Source: JACPYG01 sp038063015
GTDB taxonomy: Bacteria > Patescibacteriota > Minisyncoccia > Minisyncoccales > Staskawiczbacteraceae
NCBI GenBank assembly: GCA_038063015.1
Contig: JBBTVX010000011.1
Coordinates: 1 to 22,128, forward strand
DNA length: 22,128 nt
Direction: 5' to 3'
Shown here: in pieces, positions 1 to 6,588 of the stretch
Layout: each line of letters starts with the position of its first letter
Numbering within the stretch: position 1 is the stretch's first letter
The notes under the pieces: generated by a model
Told to the model about the DNA's origin: nothing
What the model saw: only the letters and a program-made list of their open reading frames with translations
The model's database searches: none
Position numbers and translations under genes: made by a program

Positions 1-1059
1 TGTATTGCATACACTCATTTTACCAGAGTGTTGCACTTACTTGTTGAACTAACTGGTAATGTATACAGACATATTGCACTTTTTCGGATAGGCTGAGGGC
101 ATATGAAAATTATGCCCAAATCAACAAAAGAAGAGAAGTTCAGATGGATAAAACCGATACTGGATAAGGAAATATCAATCAAGAATATGTCCAAGGTCTG
201 CCCCTTCTCCGAAAGGTCGCTGAAATACTGGATTACGAATTACAGAAAGTTCGGGATTGAGGGATTGGAAAACAAATCACGCAGGCCTAAAACAAATCCG
301 AATGAAACGCCGATACGGATCAAGGAAAAAATTATTGAATTAAGAAAAGATAAAAAACAATGCGCACTAAAAATTATGTGGGATTTGCAGGATGAAGGAA
401 TCGGCGTGCATTTCCAAACAATACAGAAGATAATCAAGAACGAAGGATTAACCAAAAAATACCGGACAAGAAAAGAAAGTATTCCTTACGAGGTAAAACA
501 ATGGATGCCCGGAGAAATGGTCGAAATTGATGTAAAATGGGTGCCTGGCAGGCTGAATGGCGATAGATTCTACCAATTTACAGCTATTGATTGTTCGTCA
601 AGATGGAGATATTTAAATATTTATCCTTTTTGTTCCAATGGCAGTGCGATTAAATTTGTAAACGAATTACTTTCGATTGCTCCATTTAAAATCAAATCTA
701 TTAAAACCGATAACGGTTCAATATTCACAAATAGATATTTAGGATATGCCATGTCAAAAGATCCGCTTAATCCAAGGCTGCATGATTTTGATGTTTTGTG
801 TAATAATATGGAAATCATTCACTATCTGATTGATCCGGGCAAGCCCGCTCAGAACGGCAGAGTGGAACGGAGCCACCGCACAGACCAGCAGAAATTCTAT
901 GACGAATTAGAATTTAAATCTTTAGAAGAATTAAAATACAAATTAAGGTTGTGGAATATGTTTTACAACGACACAAAACATTGCTCGCTTGGCGGTAAAA
1001 CTCCCAATCAAGCTCTCGGACTATCTTAGTTTGAGTGCAAAATGTCCGTATGCAAAACA
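1..1059 (+). mobile_element. IS481-like insertion sequence
   Basis: One DDE transposase gene lies between related termini. Bases 1-21 and the reverse complement of 1039-1059 both begin TGT and share the core TTGCATACnnnCATTTT (about 17 of 21 positions). TGT ends are typical of the IS481 family. A second copy of the end lies just inside on the left, at 60-80, and matches the reverse complement of 1034-1054 at 18 of 21 positions, so the left end may carry two transposase-binding sites. No target duplication can be checked, because the left end is the window edge. The alternative left boundary is base 60. Confidence 0.72.
103..1029 (+). CDS. IS481-family DDE transposase
   Basis: This 308-residue protein is predicted to cut and join the ends of the surrounding insertion sequence. 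Residues about 8-60 form a helix-turn-helix (SERSLKYWITNYRKFG), followed by a second DNA-binding segment to about 125. The integrase-type catalytic core (rve, RNase H fold) follows. Visible acidic residues are D143 in EIDVKW, D203 in KTDNGS and E255 in GKPAQNGRVERSH. The last is the typical IS481/IS3 glutamate motif. The D203-E255 spacing is longer than the usual 35 or so because of a short insertion near residues 212-232. Length is normal for the family and no frameshift is seen, so the enzyme may be active. It ends 30 bp before the right inverted repeat. Confidence 0.92.
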   Translation: MKIMPKSTKEEKFRWIKPILDKEISIKNMSKVCPFSERSLKYWITNYRKFGIEGLENKSRRPKTNPNETPIRIKEKIIELRKDKKQCALKIMWDLQDEGIGVHFQTIQKIIKNEGLTKKYRTRKESIPYEVKQWMPGEMVEIDVKWVPGRLNGDRFYQFTAIDCSSRWRYLNIYPFCSNGSAIKFVNELLSIAPFKIKSIKTDNGSIFTNRYLGYAMSKDPLNPRLHDFDVLCNNMEIIHYLIDPGKPAQNGRVERSHRTDQQKFYDELEFKSLEELKYKLRLWNMFYNDTKHCSLGGKTPNQALGLS

Positions 1060-1072
1060 AACTACACAGCAC

Positions 1073-1104
1073 AAAAAAACAAACCAATTTTGGTCTGTTT
1101 TTTT
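1073..1104 (-). terminator. Rho-independent terminator, near-symmetric
   Basis: Two 14-nt arms, 1073-1086 and 1091-1104, pair at 13 of 14 positions around an ATTT loop. An A-run flanks one side and a T-run the other, so it can work in both directions. On the minus strand it lies downstream of the tRNA cluster. On the plus strand it lies just outside the insertion sequence. Confidence 0.7.
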
Positions 1105-1213
1105 GTAAAAATGTATTAAGCGCGGGCCACATTGCAATCTTTTAAGGGTTGCAATCTGACGCGCCTTGGCGATGGTATCTAGCGGTCTCAGCATCACTAG
1201 ATACTAAAACTGA
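1105..1213 (-). other. Structured segment after tRNA-Asp, possible ncRNA
   Basis: This gap between tRNA-Asp and the terminator holds no gene but has clear nested dyads. An outer stem pairs 1120-1124 with 1160-1164 (GCGCG/CGCGC). Inside it, ATTGCAA at 1131-1137 pairs with TTGCAAT at 1149-1155. A second hairpin pairs GTATCTAG at 1175-1182 with CTAGATAC at 1197-1204. On the minus strand it would be co-transcribed after tRNA-Asp and end at the terminator. I do not recognise an RNA family, and it lacks a T-arm motif, so it is not an obvious tRNA. It could be a processed trailer, a decayed tRNA or a small RNA. Confidence 0.35.
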
Positions 1214-1292
1214 TGGCGCGGGCGACGGGATTTGAACCCGTGATCTCCTCCGTGACAGGGAGGCGTCTTGAACCGGGCTGGACTACGCCCGC
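1214..1292 (-). tRNA. tRNA-Asp (GTC), CCA encoded
   Basis: The minus strand folds as a tRNA. The acceptor stem is GCGGGCG/CGCCCGC. The anticodon stem CCTCC/GGAGG encloses loop CTGTCAC, so the anticodon is GTC. The T-arm is ACGGG-TTCAAAT-CCCGT. The discriminator is G, expected for Asp, and the following CCA is encoded at 1214-1216. The D-stem is imperfect, with three good pairs. It follows tRNA-Met on the same strand with a 23-nt gap. Confidence 0.93.
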
Positions 1293-1315
1293 ATTTTTAT
1301 AAATTTTCGGCATTG

Positions 1316-1388
1316 TGCTGGCGACAGGGATTGAACCTGTGACCTTGCGCTTATGAAACGCATGCTACTACCACTGAGCTACGCCAGC
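1316..1388 (-). tRNA. tRNA-Met (CAT), elongator type
   Basis: The acceptor stem is GCTGGCG/CGCCAGC with a paired 1:72 position, which excludes an initiator. The anticodon stem TGCGT/GCGCA holds loop TTCATAA with anticodon CAT. The T-arm is ACAGG-TTCAATC-CCTGT and the discriminator is A. CCA is not encoded: the next bases read CAA. A tRNA-Ile2, whose C34 is modified to lysidine, would also show CAT and cannot be excluded from sequence alone. Its first base (1388) overlaps the stop codon of the neighbouring broken HTH gene. Confidence 0.9.
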
Positions 1389-1967
1389 TAGTTTATTCCG
1401 TTAATTAGCCCCCCTATTAATCCCATAGTTTGGTAATAAATATCAGAACCTTTTTTAATTCTTATATTTAATGTTCCGTAATGAGATAAAAAAATTTTAT
1501 AAACTTTTTTATTTTTAGCTTTAATAAAAACTGTTTTTGTAAATTGATTTTTAGGGATTTTTGTGATTTTTGACCAATAATCTTTTACGTCCTCATCCCT
1601 TTTTCTATGAATCTTATTTATTCCTATTCGAAGAGAAAATCTATTTTAATGCTACGGCCGCTATTAATAATTCTCTCTCCGATAATTTCCCAATTGTTTC
1701 TATGCCCATCTTGTTTTGCTCTTCAATCTTTTTTATTCTTCTATCATGGTTTGCTCGCGCGCCCTTCGTTCTACCAATATAACCTAATGAAACCATTCTA
1801 TCGTGTAATTTTTTTGTTTGATTCGATGTCAGCATGACATCTCGACACCACAAACTCGCTGTACTTTTAGAAACTTTTAATTTTTCTGCAATTTGTTTAA
1901 TGCTTTTGCCGTTTTTACGCAAGCTAAGAGCTTTTATTTTTTTGTTTGATTCTGCCATAAAACCCAC
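1388..1967 (-). pseudogene. Broken HTH DNA-binding protein gene
   Basis: The intact first part (1641-1967, 108 codons) encodes a resolvase-like helix-turn-helix (KNGKSIKQIAEKLKVSKSTA) followed by WCRDV, then stops. Just downstream a second frame, about 1388-1652, is open for about 85 codons. It includes KIHRKRDEDVKDYWSKITKI and later HYGTLNIRI. From memory, these are the start and end of one family of roughly 230 residues found in CPR bacteria and some archaea. The middle, about 50-55 residues, is missing and the frames no longer match. This indicates an internal deletion with a frameshift. The function of the intact family is not established; a homing-endonuclease-like role is a guess. The start lies inside an inverted repeat. 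Confidence 0.7.
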
Positions 1968-2001
1968 GATTTAATATAATTATATAATTATACCGTGGGT
2001 T
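1961..2001. repeat. Inverted repeat over start of HTH gene
   Basis: AACCCACG at 1961-1968 is matched by CGTGGGTT at 1994-2001. The 25-bp centre is almost pure A/T and is itself near-palindromic. The first codons of the HTH gene lie in the left arm. It could be an operator for self-repression, a hairpin covering the start, or the end of a small mobile unit. Confidence 0.6.
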
Positions 2002-2018
2002 CTAAAATATTAATTATG

Positions 2019-2371
2019 TTGCGCTGCCTCGAATTGCACGAGGGCCTCCAGCTTCTTTTAATACTCTTTGTTTTCAAAGAGAATGGACTATACCATCCTC
2101 CCCTTTTATAAAAAAGGAGGTTCCTATTATAGTCTCTGAACCTTCCCCGACTACCTTGTCGAAGCTTGGCTGCTGATTGCCAAATTTTTTCTCTTTTTAA
2201 GCATTCACATTTATCTTTTCAGATTGTGTTGTAGCGAGAAAAACTTCATGGTTTTCCAGCAGTTTAAGGAATTTTCCGTTATGCGTTACCGCATAAGGTC
2301 ACAATGCGCTCCTCGATTATACGGAAGCCTGCAATTATGAGACTGGCGAGGTACTACTCCTCCACAGCGCT
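2019..2371 (-). tRNA. Initiator-like tRNA-fMet (CAT), intron-split
   Basis: Exon 1 is 2337-2371 and exon 2 is 2019-2054 (minus strand). They join to a 71-nt cloverleaf. The anticodon stem CCAGT/GCTGG holds loop CTCATAA with anticodon CAT. Initiator features are an unpaired A1:A72, an A11:T24 pair in D-stem GAGG/CCTC, and the run TGGAG at positions 8-12. Missing are the usual three G-C pairs in the anticodon stem. The D-loop AGTAGTA has no GG, and the T-loop TGCAATT has G at position 55 instead of U, so the normal elbow contact cannot form in the standard way. CCA is not encoded. Elongator Met or Ile2 is less likely. It lies directly downstream of lepA. Confidence 0.8.
2055..2336 (-). ncRNA. 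Group I self-splicing intron in tRNA-fMet
   Basis: The 282-nt intron splits the anticodon loop between U36 and A37. Conserved core elements appear in order on the minus strand: P (about 2273-2250, with CTGCTGG), Q (2181-2164, AATCAGCAGCC), R (2142-2123, GTTCAGAGACTATA) and S (2094-2085, GGTATAGTCC). P4 pairs CTGCTG with CAGCAG, and P7 pairs ACTATA with TATAGT. P1 pairs exon-intron TCAT/AAT with ATTGTGA at 2305-2299, giving the required U·G at the 5' splice site. The intron ends in G at 2055, and a P9-like hairpin lies at 2064-2081. It carries no ORF. Azoarcus tRNA-Ile and some cyanobacterial tRNA-fMet introns occupy a comparable site. Confidence 0.9.
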
Positions 2372-2392
2372 GTGTATTTTATATACTCAATT

Positions 2393-2420
2393 ATCTTACC
2401 ATAAAAACAGATATAATCAA
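2393..2420 (-). promoter_or_regulatory. Possible promoter of split tRNA-fMet
   Basis: On the minus strand, TTGATT (2415-2420), a 16-bp spacer and TAAGAT (2393-2398) resemble a sigma-70 promoter. Start would be near 2386, about 15 nt before the tRNA. The gene could instead be read from the lepA operon. Confidence 0.4.
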
Positions 2421-2421
2421 G

Positions 2422-4227
2422 TTATTGATTTTTGAATATCTCTAAAAACGCTTTGGCTGGCACCTGAACCGTGCCTTTGCCTTTCATCAGTTTTTTGCCT
2501 TTTTTTTGTTTTTCTAAAAGCTTTCTTTTTCTGGTAATGTCTCCTCCGTATAAATATCCCGTCACATCTTTTCTGCGGGCCTTAATTGTCTCTCTGGCTA
2601 AAACTTTTCCAGAAATAACTGCCTGCAGAGCAACAGAAAATTGTTCTGGCTCTAAAACTTCTTTTAATTTCTCAACAACAAACTTGCCTTCTCTATACGC
2701 CTCGTTTTCGGAAACAATTTTAGATAATGCCTCTTCTTTTTGTCCGGCAATCCAAATTTCCATTTTTACTAATTTGCCCGGCTTTAATCCCGATATTTTA
2801 TAATTCATTGACGCATACCCCTGACTTACGCTTTTTATTTTATCATAAAGCCCGGTAATCACTCCCCTTAAAGGAACTTCATAAATTATAATAGCTCTTT
2901 CCGCTGAAAGATATTGAGTATTAGTATAAACTCCGTTAAGATTTTTTAAAATTTCCATTAATTTTCCTAAATAAATAGATGGAGTTATTATTTCTAATAA
3001 AACCCATGGCTCTTGCGTTTCTTTTATTTTAGAAACATCCGGCCAATCCGAAGCCGAATAAATAAATTTTTCTTCTCCTTTCGTGTCTATAATTTTAAAC
3101 ACAACAGACGGCGTTGAAATTACCAAATTTAAATTAAATTCCCGACGAAGCCGTTCTGCCACAATTTCAACATGCAGGGTTCCTAAAAATCCAAGCATAA
3201 ATCCCCTTCCTAATGCCTCTTTTGTTTCTGGCTCATAAGTTAAAGCCGGGTCGTTAAGTTTTAATTTTGCCAAAGCGTCTTTTAATATAACAAAATCATC
3301 TGGGCTTTCCGGATAAAAGCTGGCAAAAACCATTGGTTTTGGCTCTTGGTAACCGGACAAAGACTGAACATATGCTCCAGTTTTTATAATAGTGTCTCCG
3401 GCGCGAACTCTGCCCGGCTCTTTAATGCCTGTGGCAATATATCCTATTTCTCCGGCGCAAAGTTTATTTTGCGGAGAACGGCCTGGATTAAAATACCCTA
3501 ATTCTTTTATTTCTGCATGGGTATTAGTTGCAAAAAGTTTAATTTTTTGGTTAATTTCAATTTCACCATCCACAACCCTAATAAAAGCAATTACTCCCTT
3601 AAAAGAGTCGTAGTCAGAATCAAAAATTAAAGCCCTAAATGGTTTTTCTAAGTTTTCTTTTTTTGGCGCTGAAATCCTTTCAATCACAGCTTTTAAAACC
3701 TGCTCTACGTTTTCTCCTGTTTTGGCAGAAACTTTTAAAATTTCACTTTCATTAATTTTTAAAAGACCAACTAATTCTTCAACGACCTCTTGCGTTTTCG
3801 CCTGCGGTAAATCAATTTTATTTATAACCGGAATAATTGTTAAATTTTGTTTTTTTGCTAATTCTAAATTTGCTAATGTTTGAGCTTGTATCCCCTGACC
3901 GGCATCAACCAACAATATGGTTCCCTCAACGGCCGCCAACGATCTAGACACCTCGTAAGAAAAATCAACGTGGCCCGGAGTATCTACCAGGTTTAAAATA
4001 TAATCCTTGCCCTGAGCCACGCCGAAGGGCTTGCAATTATAATTCATTCTGATTGATTTTAATTTTATCGTAATTCCTTTTTCTCTTTCTAGGTCCATGC
4101 TATCCAAAAATTGTGGCATCATTTTTTTAGAATCAATTGTATGGGTTAAATCCAAAAGCCGATCCGCTAAAGTGGACTTTCCGTGGTCTATGTGAGCAAT
4201 AATAGAAAAATTTCTTATATTTTCCAT
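2422..4227 (-). CDS. lepA: Elongation factor 4 (LepA), ribosomal GTPase
   Basis: The 601-residue protein matches the usual LepA length and layout. The GTPase domain (1 to about 185) shows G1 AHIDHGKST at 11-19, the DTPGH motif at 82-86 and NKID at 136-139. EF-G-like domains II, III and V and the LepA C-terminal domain (YGGDITRKRKLLEKQKKGKK) follow. LepA binds ribosomes and acts in back-translocation or in late 30S assembly; its exact role is debated. One oddity is an extra eight residues, PFGVAQGK at 67-74, between switch I and the DTPGH motif, encoded by an imperfect palindrome. The ATG follows the MurJ stop with no gap, so translation is likely coupled. Confidence 0.97.
   Translation of the reverse strand: MENIRNFSIIAHIDHGKSTLADRLLDLTHTIDSKKMMPQFLDSMDLEREKGITIKLKSIRMNYNCKPFGVAQGKDYILNLVDTPGHVDFSYEVSRSLAAVEGTILLVDAGQGIQAQTLANLELAKKQNLTIIPVINKIDLPQAKTQEVVEELVGLLKINESEILKVSAKTGENVEQVLKAVIERISAPKKENLEKPFRALIFDSDYDSFKGVIAFIRVVDGEIEINQKIKLFATNTHAEIKELGYFNPGRSPQNKLCAGEIGYIATGIKEPGRVRAGDTIIKTGAYVQSLSGYQEPKPMVFASFYPESPDDFVILKDALAKLKLNDPALTYEPETKEALGRGFMLGFLGTLHVEIVAERLRREFNLNLVISTPSVVFKIIDTKGEEKFIYSASDWPDVSKIKETQEPWVLLEIITPSIYLGKLMEILKNLNGVYTNTQYLSAERAIIIYEVPLRGVITGLYDKIKSVSQGYASMNYKISGLKPGKLVKMEIWIAGQKEEALSKIVSENEAYREGKFVVEKLKEVLEPEQFSVALQAVISGKVLARETIKARRKDVTGYLYGGDITRKRKLLEKQKKGKKLMKGKGTVQVPAKAFLEIFKNQ
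4009..4030. repeat. Palindromic insert inside lepA
   Basis: GCCCT at 4009-4013 is the reverse complement of AGGGC at 4026-4030, around GAGCCACGCCGA, so the 22 bp form an imperfect hairpin. It accounts for the eight extra LepA residues and keeps the reading frame. Its base composition is far richer in G+C than the surrounding gene. It resembles the short GC-rich palindromes of the type CCCTTCG…CAGGG scattered in many bacterial genomes. Confidence 0.7.
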
Positions 4228-5892
4228 TTATTTTCTTTTGCTTAAGAATCCCATTTGGGAAAATATTAGATTCTTTAAAGATATTACCTCGGGTGACTTA
4301 AAAATGAAAGTAACAAATAGATAAAAGGAAAATCCGAGACCGCCGACTATTCCTGTTTGCAAAAATACTTCCCAAAAAGTTTCTAGGGTCATGTAATTGC
4401 TAAGAATTTGGCGGATAGTATAGGTAAAAAATATTGTTAAAAAAGTTGCTAACAATACTTTTGAAAAAGATGATAAAATTTCTTTTGCGTGAAAATCTCC
4501 GACTTTATTTTTAAAGAAAAACAGCAGCAGCAATAGTTGCAAAACGGCATCAAGGGAAATGGCAAACGGCAGGCCGACAACAGTTAAATTCTGCATCCCT
4601 TCTATTTTTAAAAACGCGGCCAAAAAATTTGAAAAAACATTTTGAAAACTTAAAATCCAAATAAAAAAATAACTGAAAGCGATTGTTGTTGCCACACTCG
4701 CAATGCTGACCAAAGCCGGTATTTTTGTATTGCGCATTGCGTAAAAAGCTTTGGAAACCAAAAAAATTAATCCCTGGGCAAATAACCCAAGCATAAAAAT
4801 TCCAAAACAAGCGGCCGTAAGCTTTGTGGCAGACCAGTCAAACCTTCCAGCTCCAAAAACAATCCTTACTAAATGGGCTCTTAATATAAAAGATATGGCG
4901 CTTATGGGAATTATTAAAAAAATAATCTGGCGGAAAACAGAGGAAAATTTTAAAAGCATTTCTTTTTTATCTCCCCTTGAATAAGCCAGAGACAAAGCAG
5001 GAAAAACAGCAATGGCAAAAGGAACAGCCACCAATCCGATTATCGGCATGGCTAAATCGTTTGCCAGGCTAAAAATGCCCACTGTTCCTGGAATTAAAGT
5101 TGATCCGATTATCGTAATAACAACTAAATTAATTTGAGAGGCGGCCAAGCCAACCGCTCTTGGAATAGTTAATTTTATGGTTAATAAAAAATCTTTGTCT
5201 AAAAAACTAAAAGATTTACCAAATTTAAATCCGACCTTAAACAAAGCCGGCACCTGAATTAAAAAATGCAAAAAAGCTCCTAAAACAATTCCCCAGGCCA
5301 AGCCAGAAATGCCGAACTTGGGAACAAAAAAAACAATGCCGATTATGCTTCCTAGGTTATAAACGACAGGCGCTAAAGCTGTTATTAAAAAACGCTGGAA
5401 AACCCTAAGCACAGCTGACATTATATTGCTAATTCCAAGCAAAATAGGGCTTAAAAACATTATTCTGGTTAAAAGAGAAGTAATTTCTTTTTTTTCTTCT
5501 GAAAATCCGGGGGCAATCAAAGAAACTAAATTAGGGGTAAAAATAAATAAAATCCCACAAATAATAATTAGTGACATTAAAGACAAGTTTAAAAGATTTG
5601 AAAGATAGTTAAATGCTCTTTCTTTTGATTCAACTAGGTTCTTTGTGAAAATAGGAATAATTGCAACGCCGATAGCTCCGGTCATTAAAACTATGGCGAT
5701 AAAATCAGGAATGCGAAAAGAAGCATAGTAAACATCAAGCTCGTTCCCTGCCCCGAAGGTGCTGGTTAATAATCTATCTCTTAGCAGGCCCAAAATAAAA
5801 CTGGAAAAAGAAAACACAGACAAAATTAAAGCAGCCAAACTGACTCGTTCTGTTTTATGGTTATAAATTTTTTTGAAAAGATTAATCGGCAT
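4228..5892 (-). CDS. murJ: Lipid II flippase MurJ
   Basis: This 554-residue polytopic inner-membrane protein belongs to the MurJ/MviN branch of the MOP transporter superfamily. MurJ flips the peptidoglycan precursor lipid II to the outer face of the membrane. The N-terminal signature is clear: SFSSFILGLLRDRLL, then FGAGNELDVYYASFRIPD, and later LAWGIVLGAFLHFLIQVP. About 13-14 hydrophobic segments are visible. The charged residues near the N-terminus (RDR, D) fit the lipid II-binding cavity of the family. The ATG overlaps the end of the upstream CofE-like gene by 11 bp and the stop abuts lepA. No strong Shine-Dalgarno site is seen, consistent with translational coupling. Confidence 0.95.
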   Translation of the reverse strand: MPINLFKKIYNHKTERVSLAALILSVFSFSSFILGLLRDRLLTSTFGAGNELDVYYASFRIPDFIAIVLMTGAIGVAIIPIFTKNLVESKERAFNYLSNLLNLSLMSLIIICGILFIFTPNLVSLIAPGFSEEKKEITSLLTRIMFLSPILLGISNIMSAVLRVFQRFLITALAPVVYNLGSIIGIVFFVPKFGISGLAWGIVLGAFLHFLIQVPALFKVGFKFGKSFSFLDKDFLLTIKLTIPRAVGLAASQINLVVITIIGSTLIPGTVGIFSLANDLAMPIIGLVAVPFAIAVFPALSLAYSRGDKKEMLLKFSSVFRQIIFLIIPISAISFILRAHLVRIVFGAGRFDWSATKLTAACFGIFMLGLFAQGLIFLVSKAFYAMRNTKIPALVSIASVATTIAFSYFFIWILSFQNVFSNFLAAFLKIEGMQNLTVVGLPFAISLDAVLQLLLLLFFFKNKVGDFHAKEILSSFSKVLLATFLTIFFTYTIRQILSNYMTLETFWEVFLQTGIVGGLGFSFYLFVTFIFKSPEVISLKNLIFSQMGFLSKRK

Positions 5893-6586
5893 TTTCTTTT
5901 TTTAGGATTATTATCGGCGTTTGCCCGTTTGATTGCCCCGCCGGATTGTCTTTTAAAATTTTTAATAATAATTTTTCTTTTCCTTTTAAATTTTTGCTAA
6001 CTCCCAAAATATTTCCTCCCAAATCATTAACATCGGCAATAGCAAAAGAAAAATTAAATTTTTCTTTTAAATTGTTGCACAATAAATCACAACCGACAGG
6101 ACCCAATATTCCCATTTCGGAATATTCTGGAAACGCTTCGCCATAAAATCCGTCTATTTCTGAAATCTGGTGCCCCGCTAATCTGTAAAACATTCCAGCA
6201 ATGCCAAAAATTTTAAATAAAAAACCAAAAAAACTAGCAAATAAAATTCTTGACAAACCGGCTAAGTTTATGGCAATCTGCATTTTAAATGGATTACCCA
6301 CTGAAAAACCGGCCGGCGTTTTTTTAACAAACTTTGATAAAAATTTTGCCCAAAAACTAATTCTAATATCTTTTTTATAAACAATTCTCTTTTGAACAAT
6401 AGAAACTATTTTCTGGCATAAAACAATAATGTCGTTTTTTTTGACTGAAGGCAAAATGTATTTTTTAACAATCTCTTCAAAATTATCGTCAACGCCAATA
6501 AAATGAGTTTTTATTAAATAACGGGTCCAATTTACCCCGTCAATTTCAACTATTAAATTTTTATTTTTATTTAAATCTGTTTCCAT
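5882..6586 (-). CDS. CofE-like gamma-glutamyl ligase family protein
   Basis: The protein resembles the coenzyme F420-0:L-glutamate ligase (CofE) family, COG1478. CofE adds glutamate to F420-0 using GTP. Supporting segments are YLIKTHFIGVDDNFEEIVKK, NDIIVLCQKIVSI, AFPEYSEMGILGP and ADVNDLGGNILG near the C-terminus. At 234 residues it is about family size. CPR genomes often carry such proteins without other F420 genes, so the real substrate is unknown; a role in glutamylating a wall or cofactor molecule is only a guess suggested by murJ next door. I chose ATG at 6586 because the longer form would need a TTG at 6607 that overlaps the Kelch gene. Confidence 0.78.
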   Translation of the reverse strand: METDLNKNKNLIVEIDGVNWTRYLIKTHFIGVDDNFEEIVKKYILPSVKKNDIIVLCQKIVSIVQKRIVYKKDIRISFWAKFLSKFVKKTPAGFSVGNPFKMQIAINLAGLSRILFASFFGFLFKIFGIAGMFYRLAGHQISEIDGFYGEAFPEYSEMGILGPVGCDLLCNNLKEKFNFSFAIADVNDLGGNILGVSKNLKGKEKLLLKILKDNPAGQSNGQTPIIILKKENAD

Positions 6587-6588
6587 AT

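Noticed and set aside
914..1132. 72-codon open frame on the minus strand
   Set aside because: It runs against the transposase gene and across the IS end and terminator, with no protein-like pattern.
1570..1837. Two plus-strand open frames opposite the HTH gene
   Set aside because: The minus-strand HTH family match is strong; these are mirror frames of AT-rich coding sequence.
2019..2371. tmRNA, first suspected from the long structured region after lepA
   Set aside because: No tag-peptide frame or tRNA-Ala-like ends; group I P/Q/R/S elements and flanking tRNA halves explain it.
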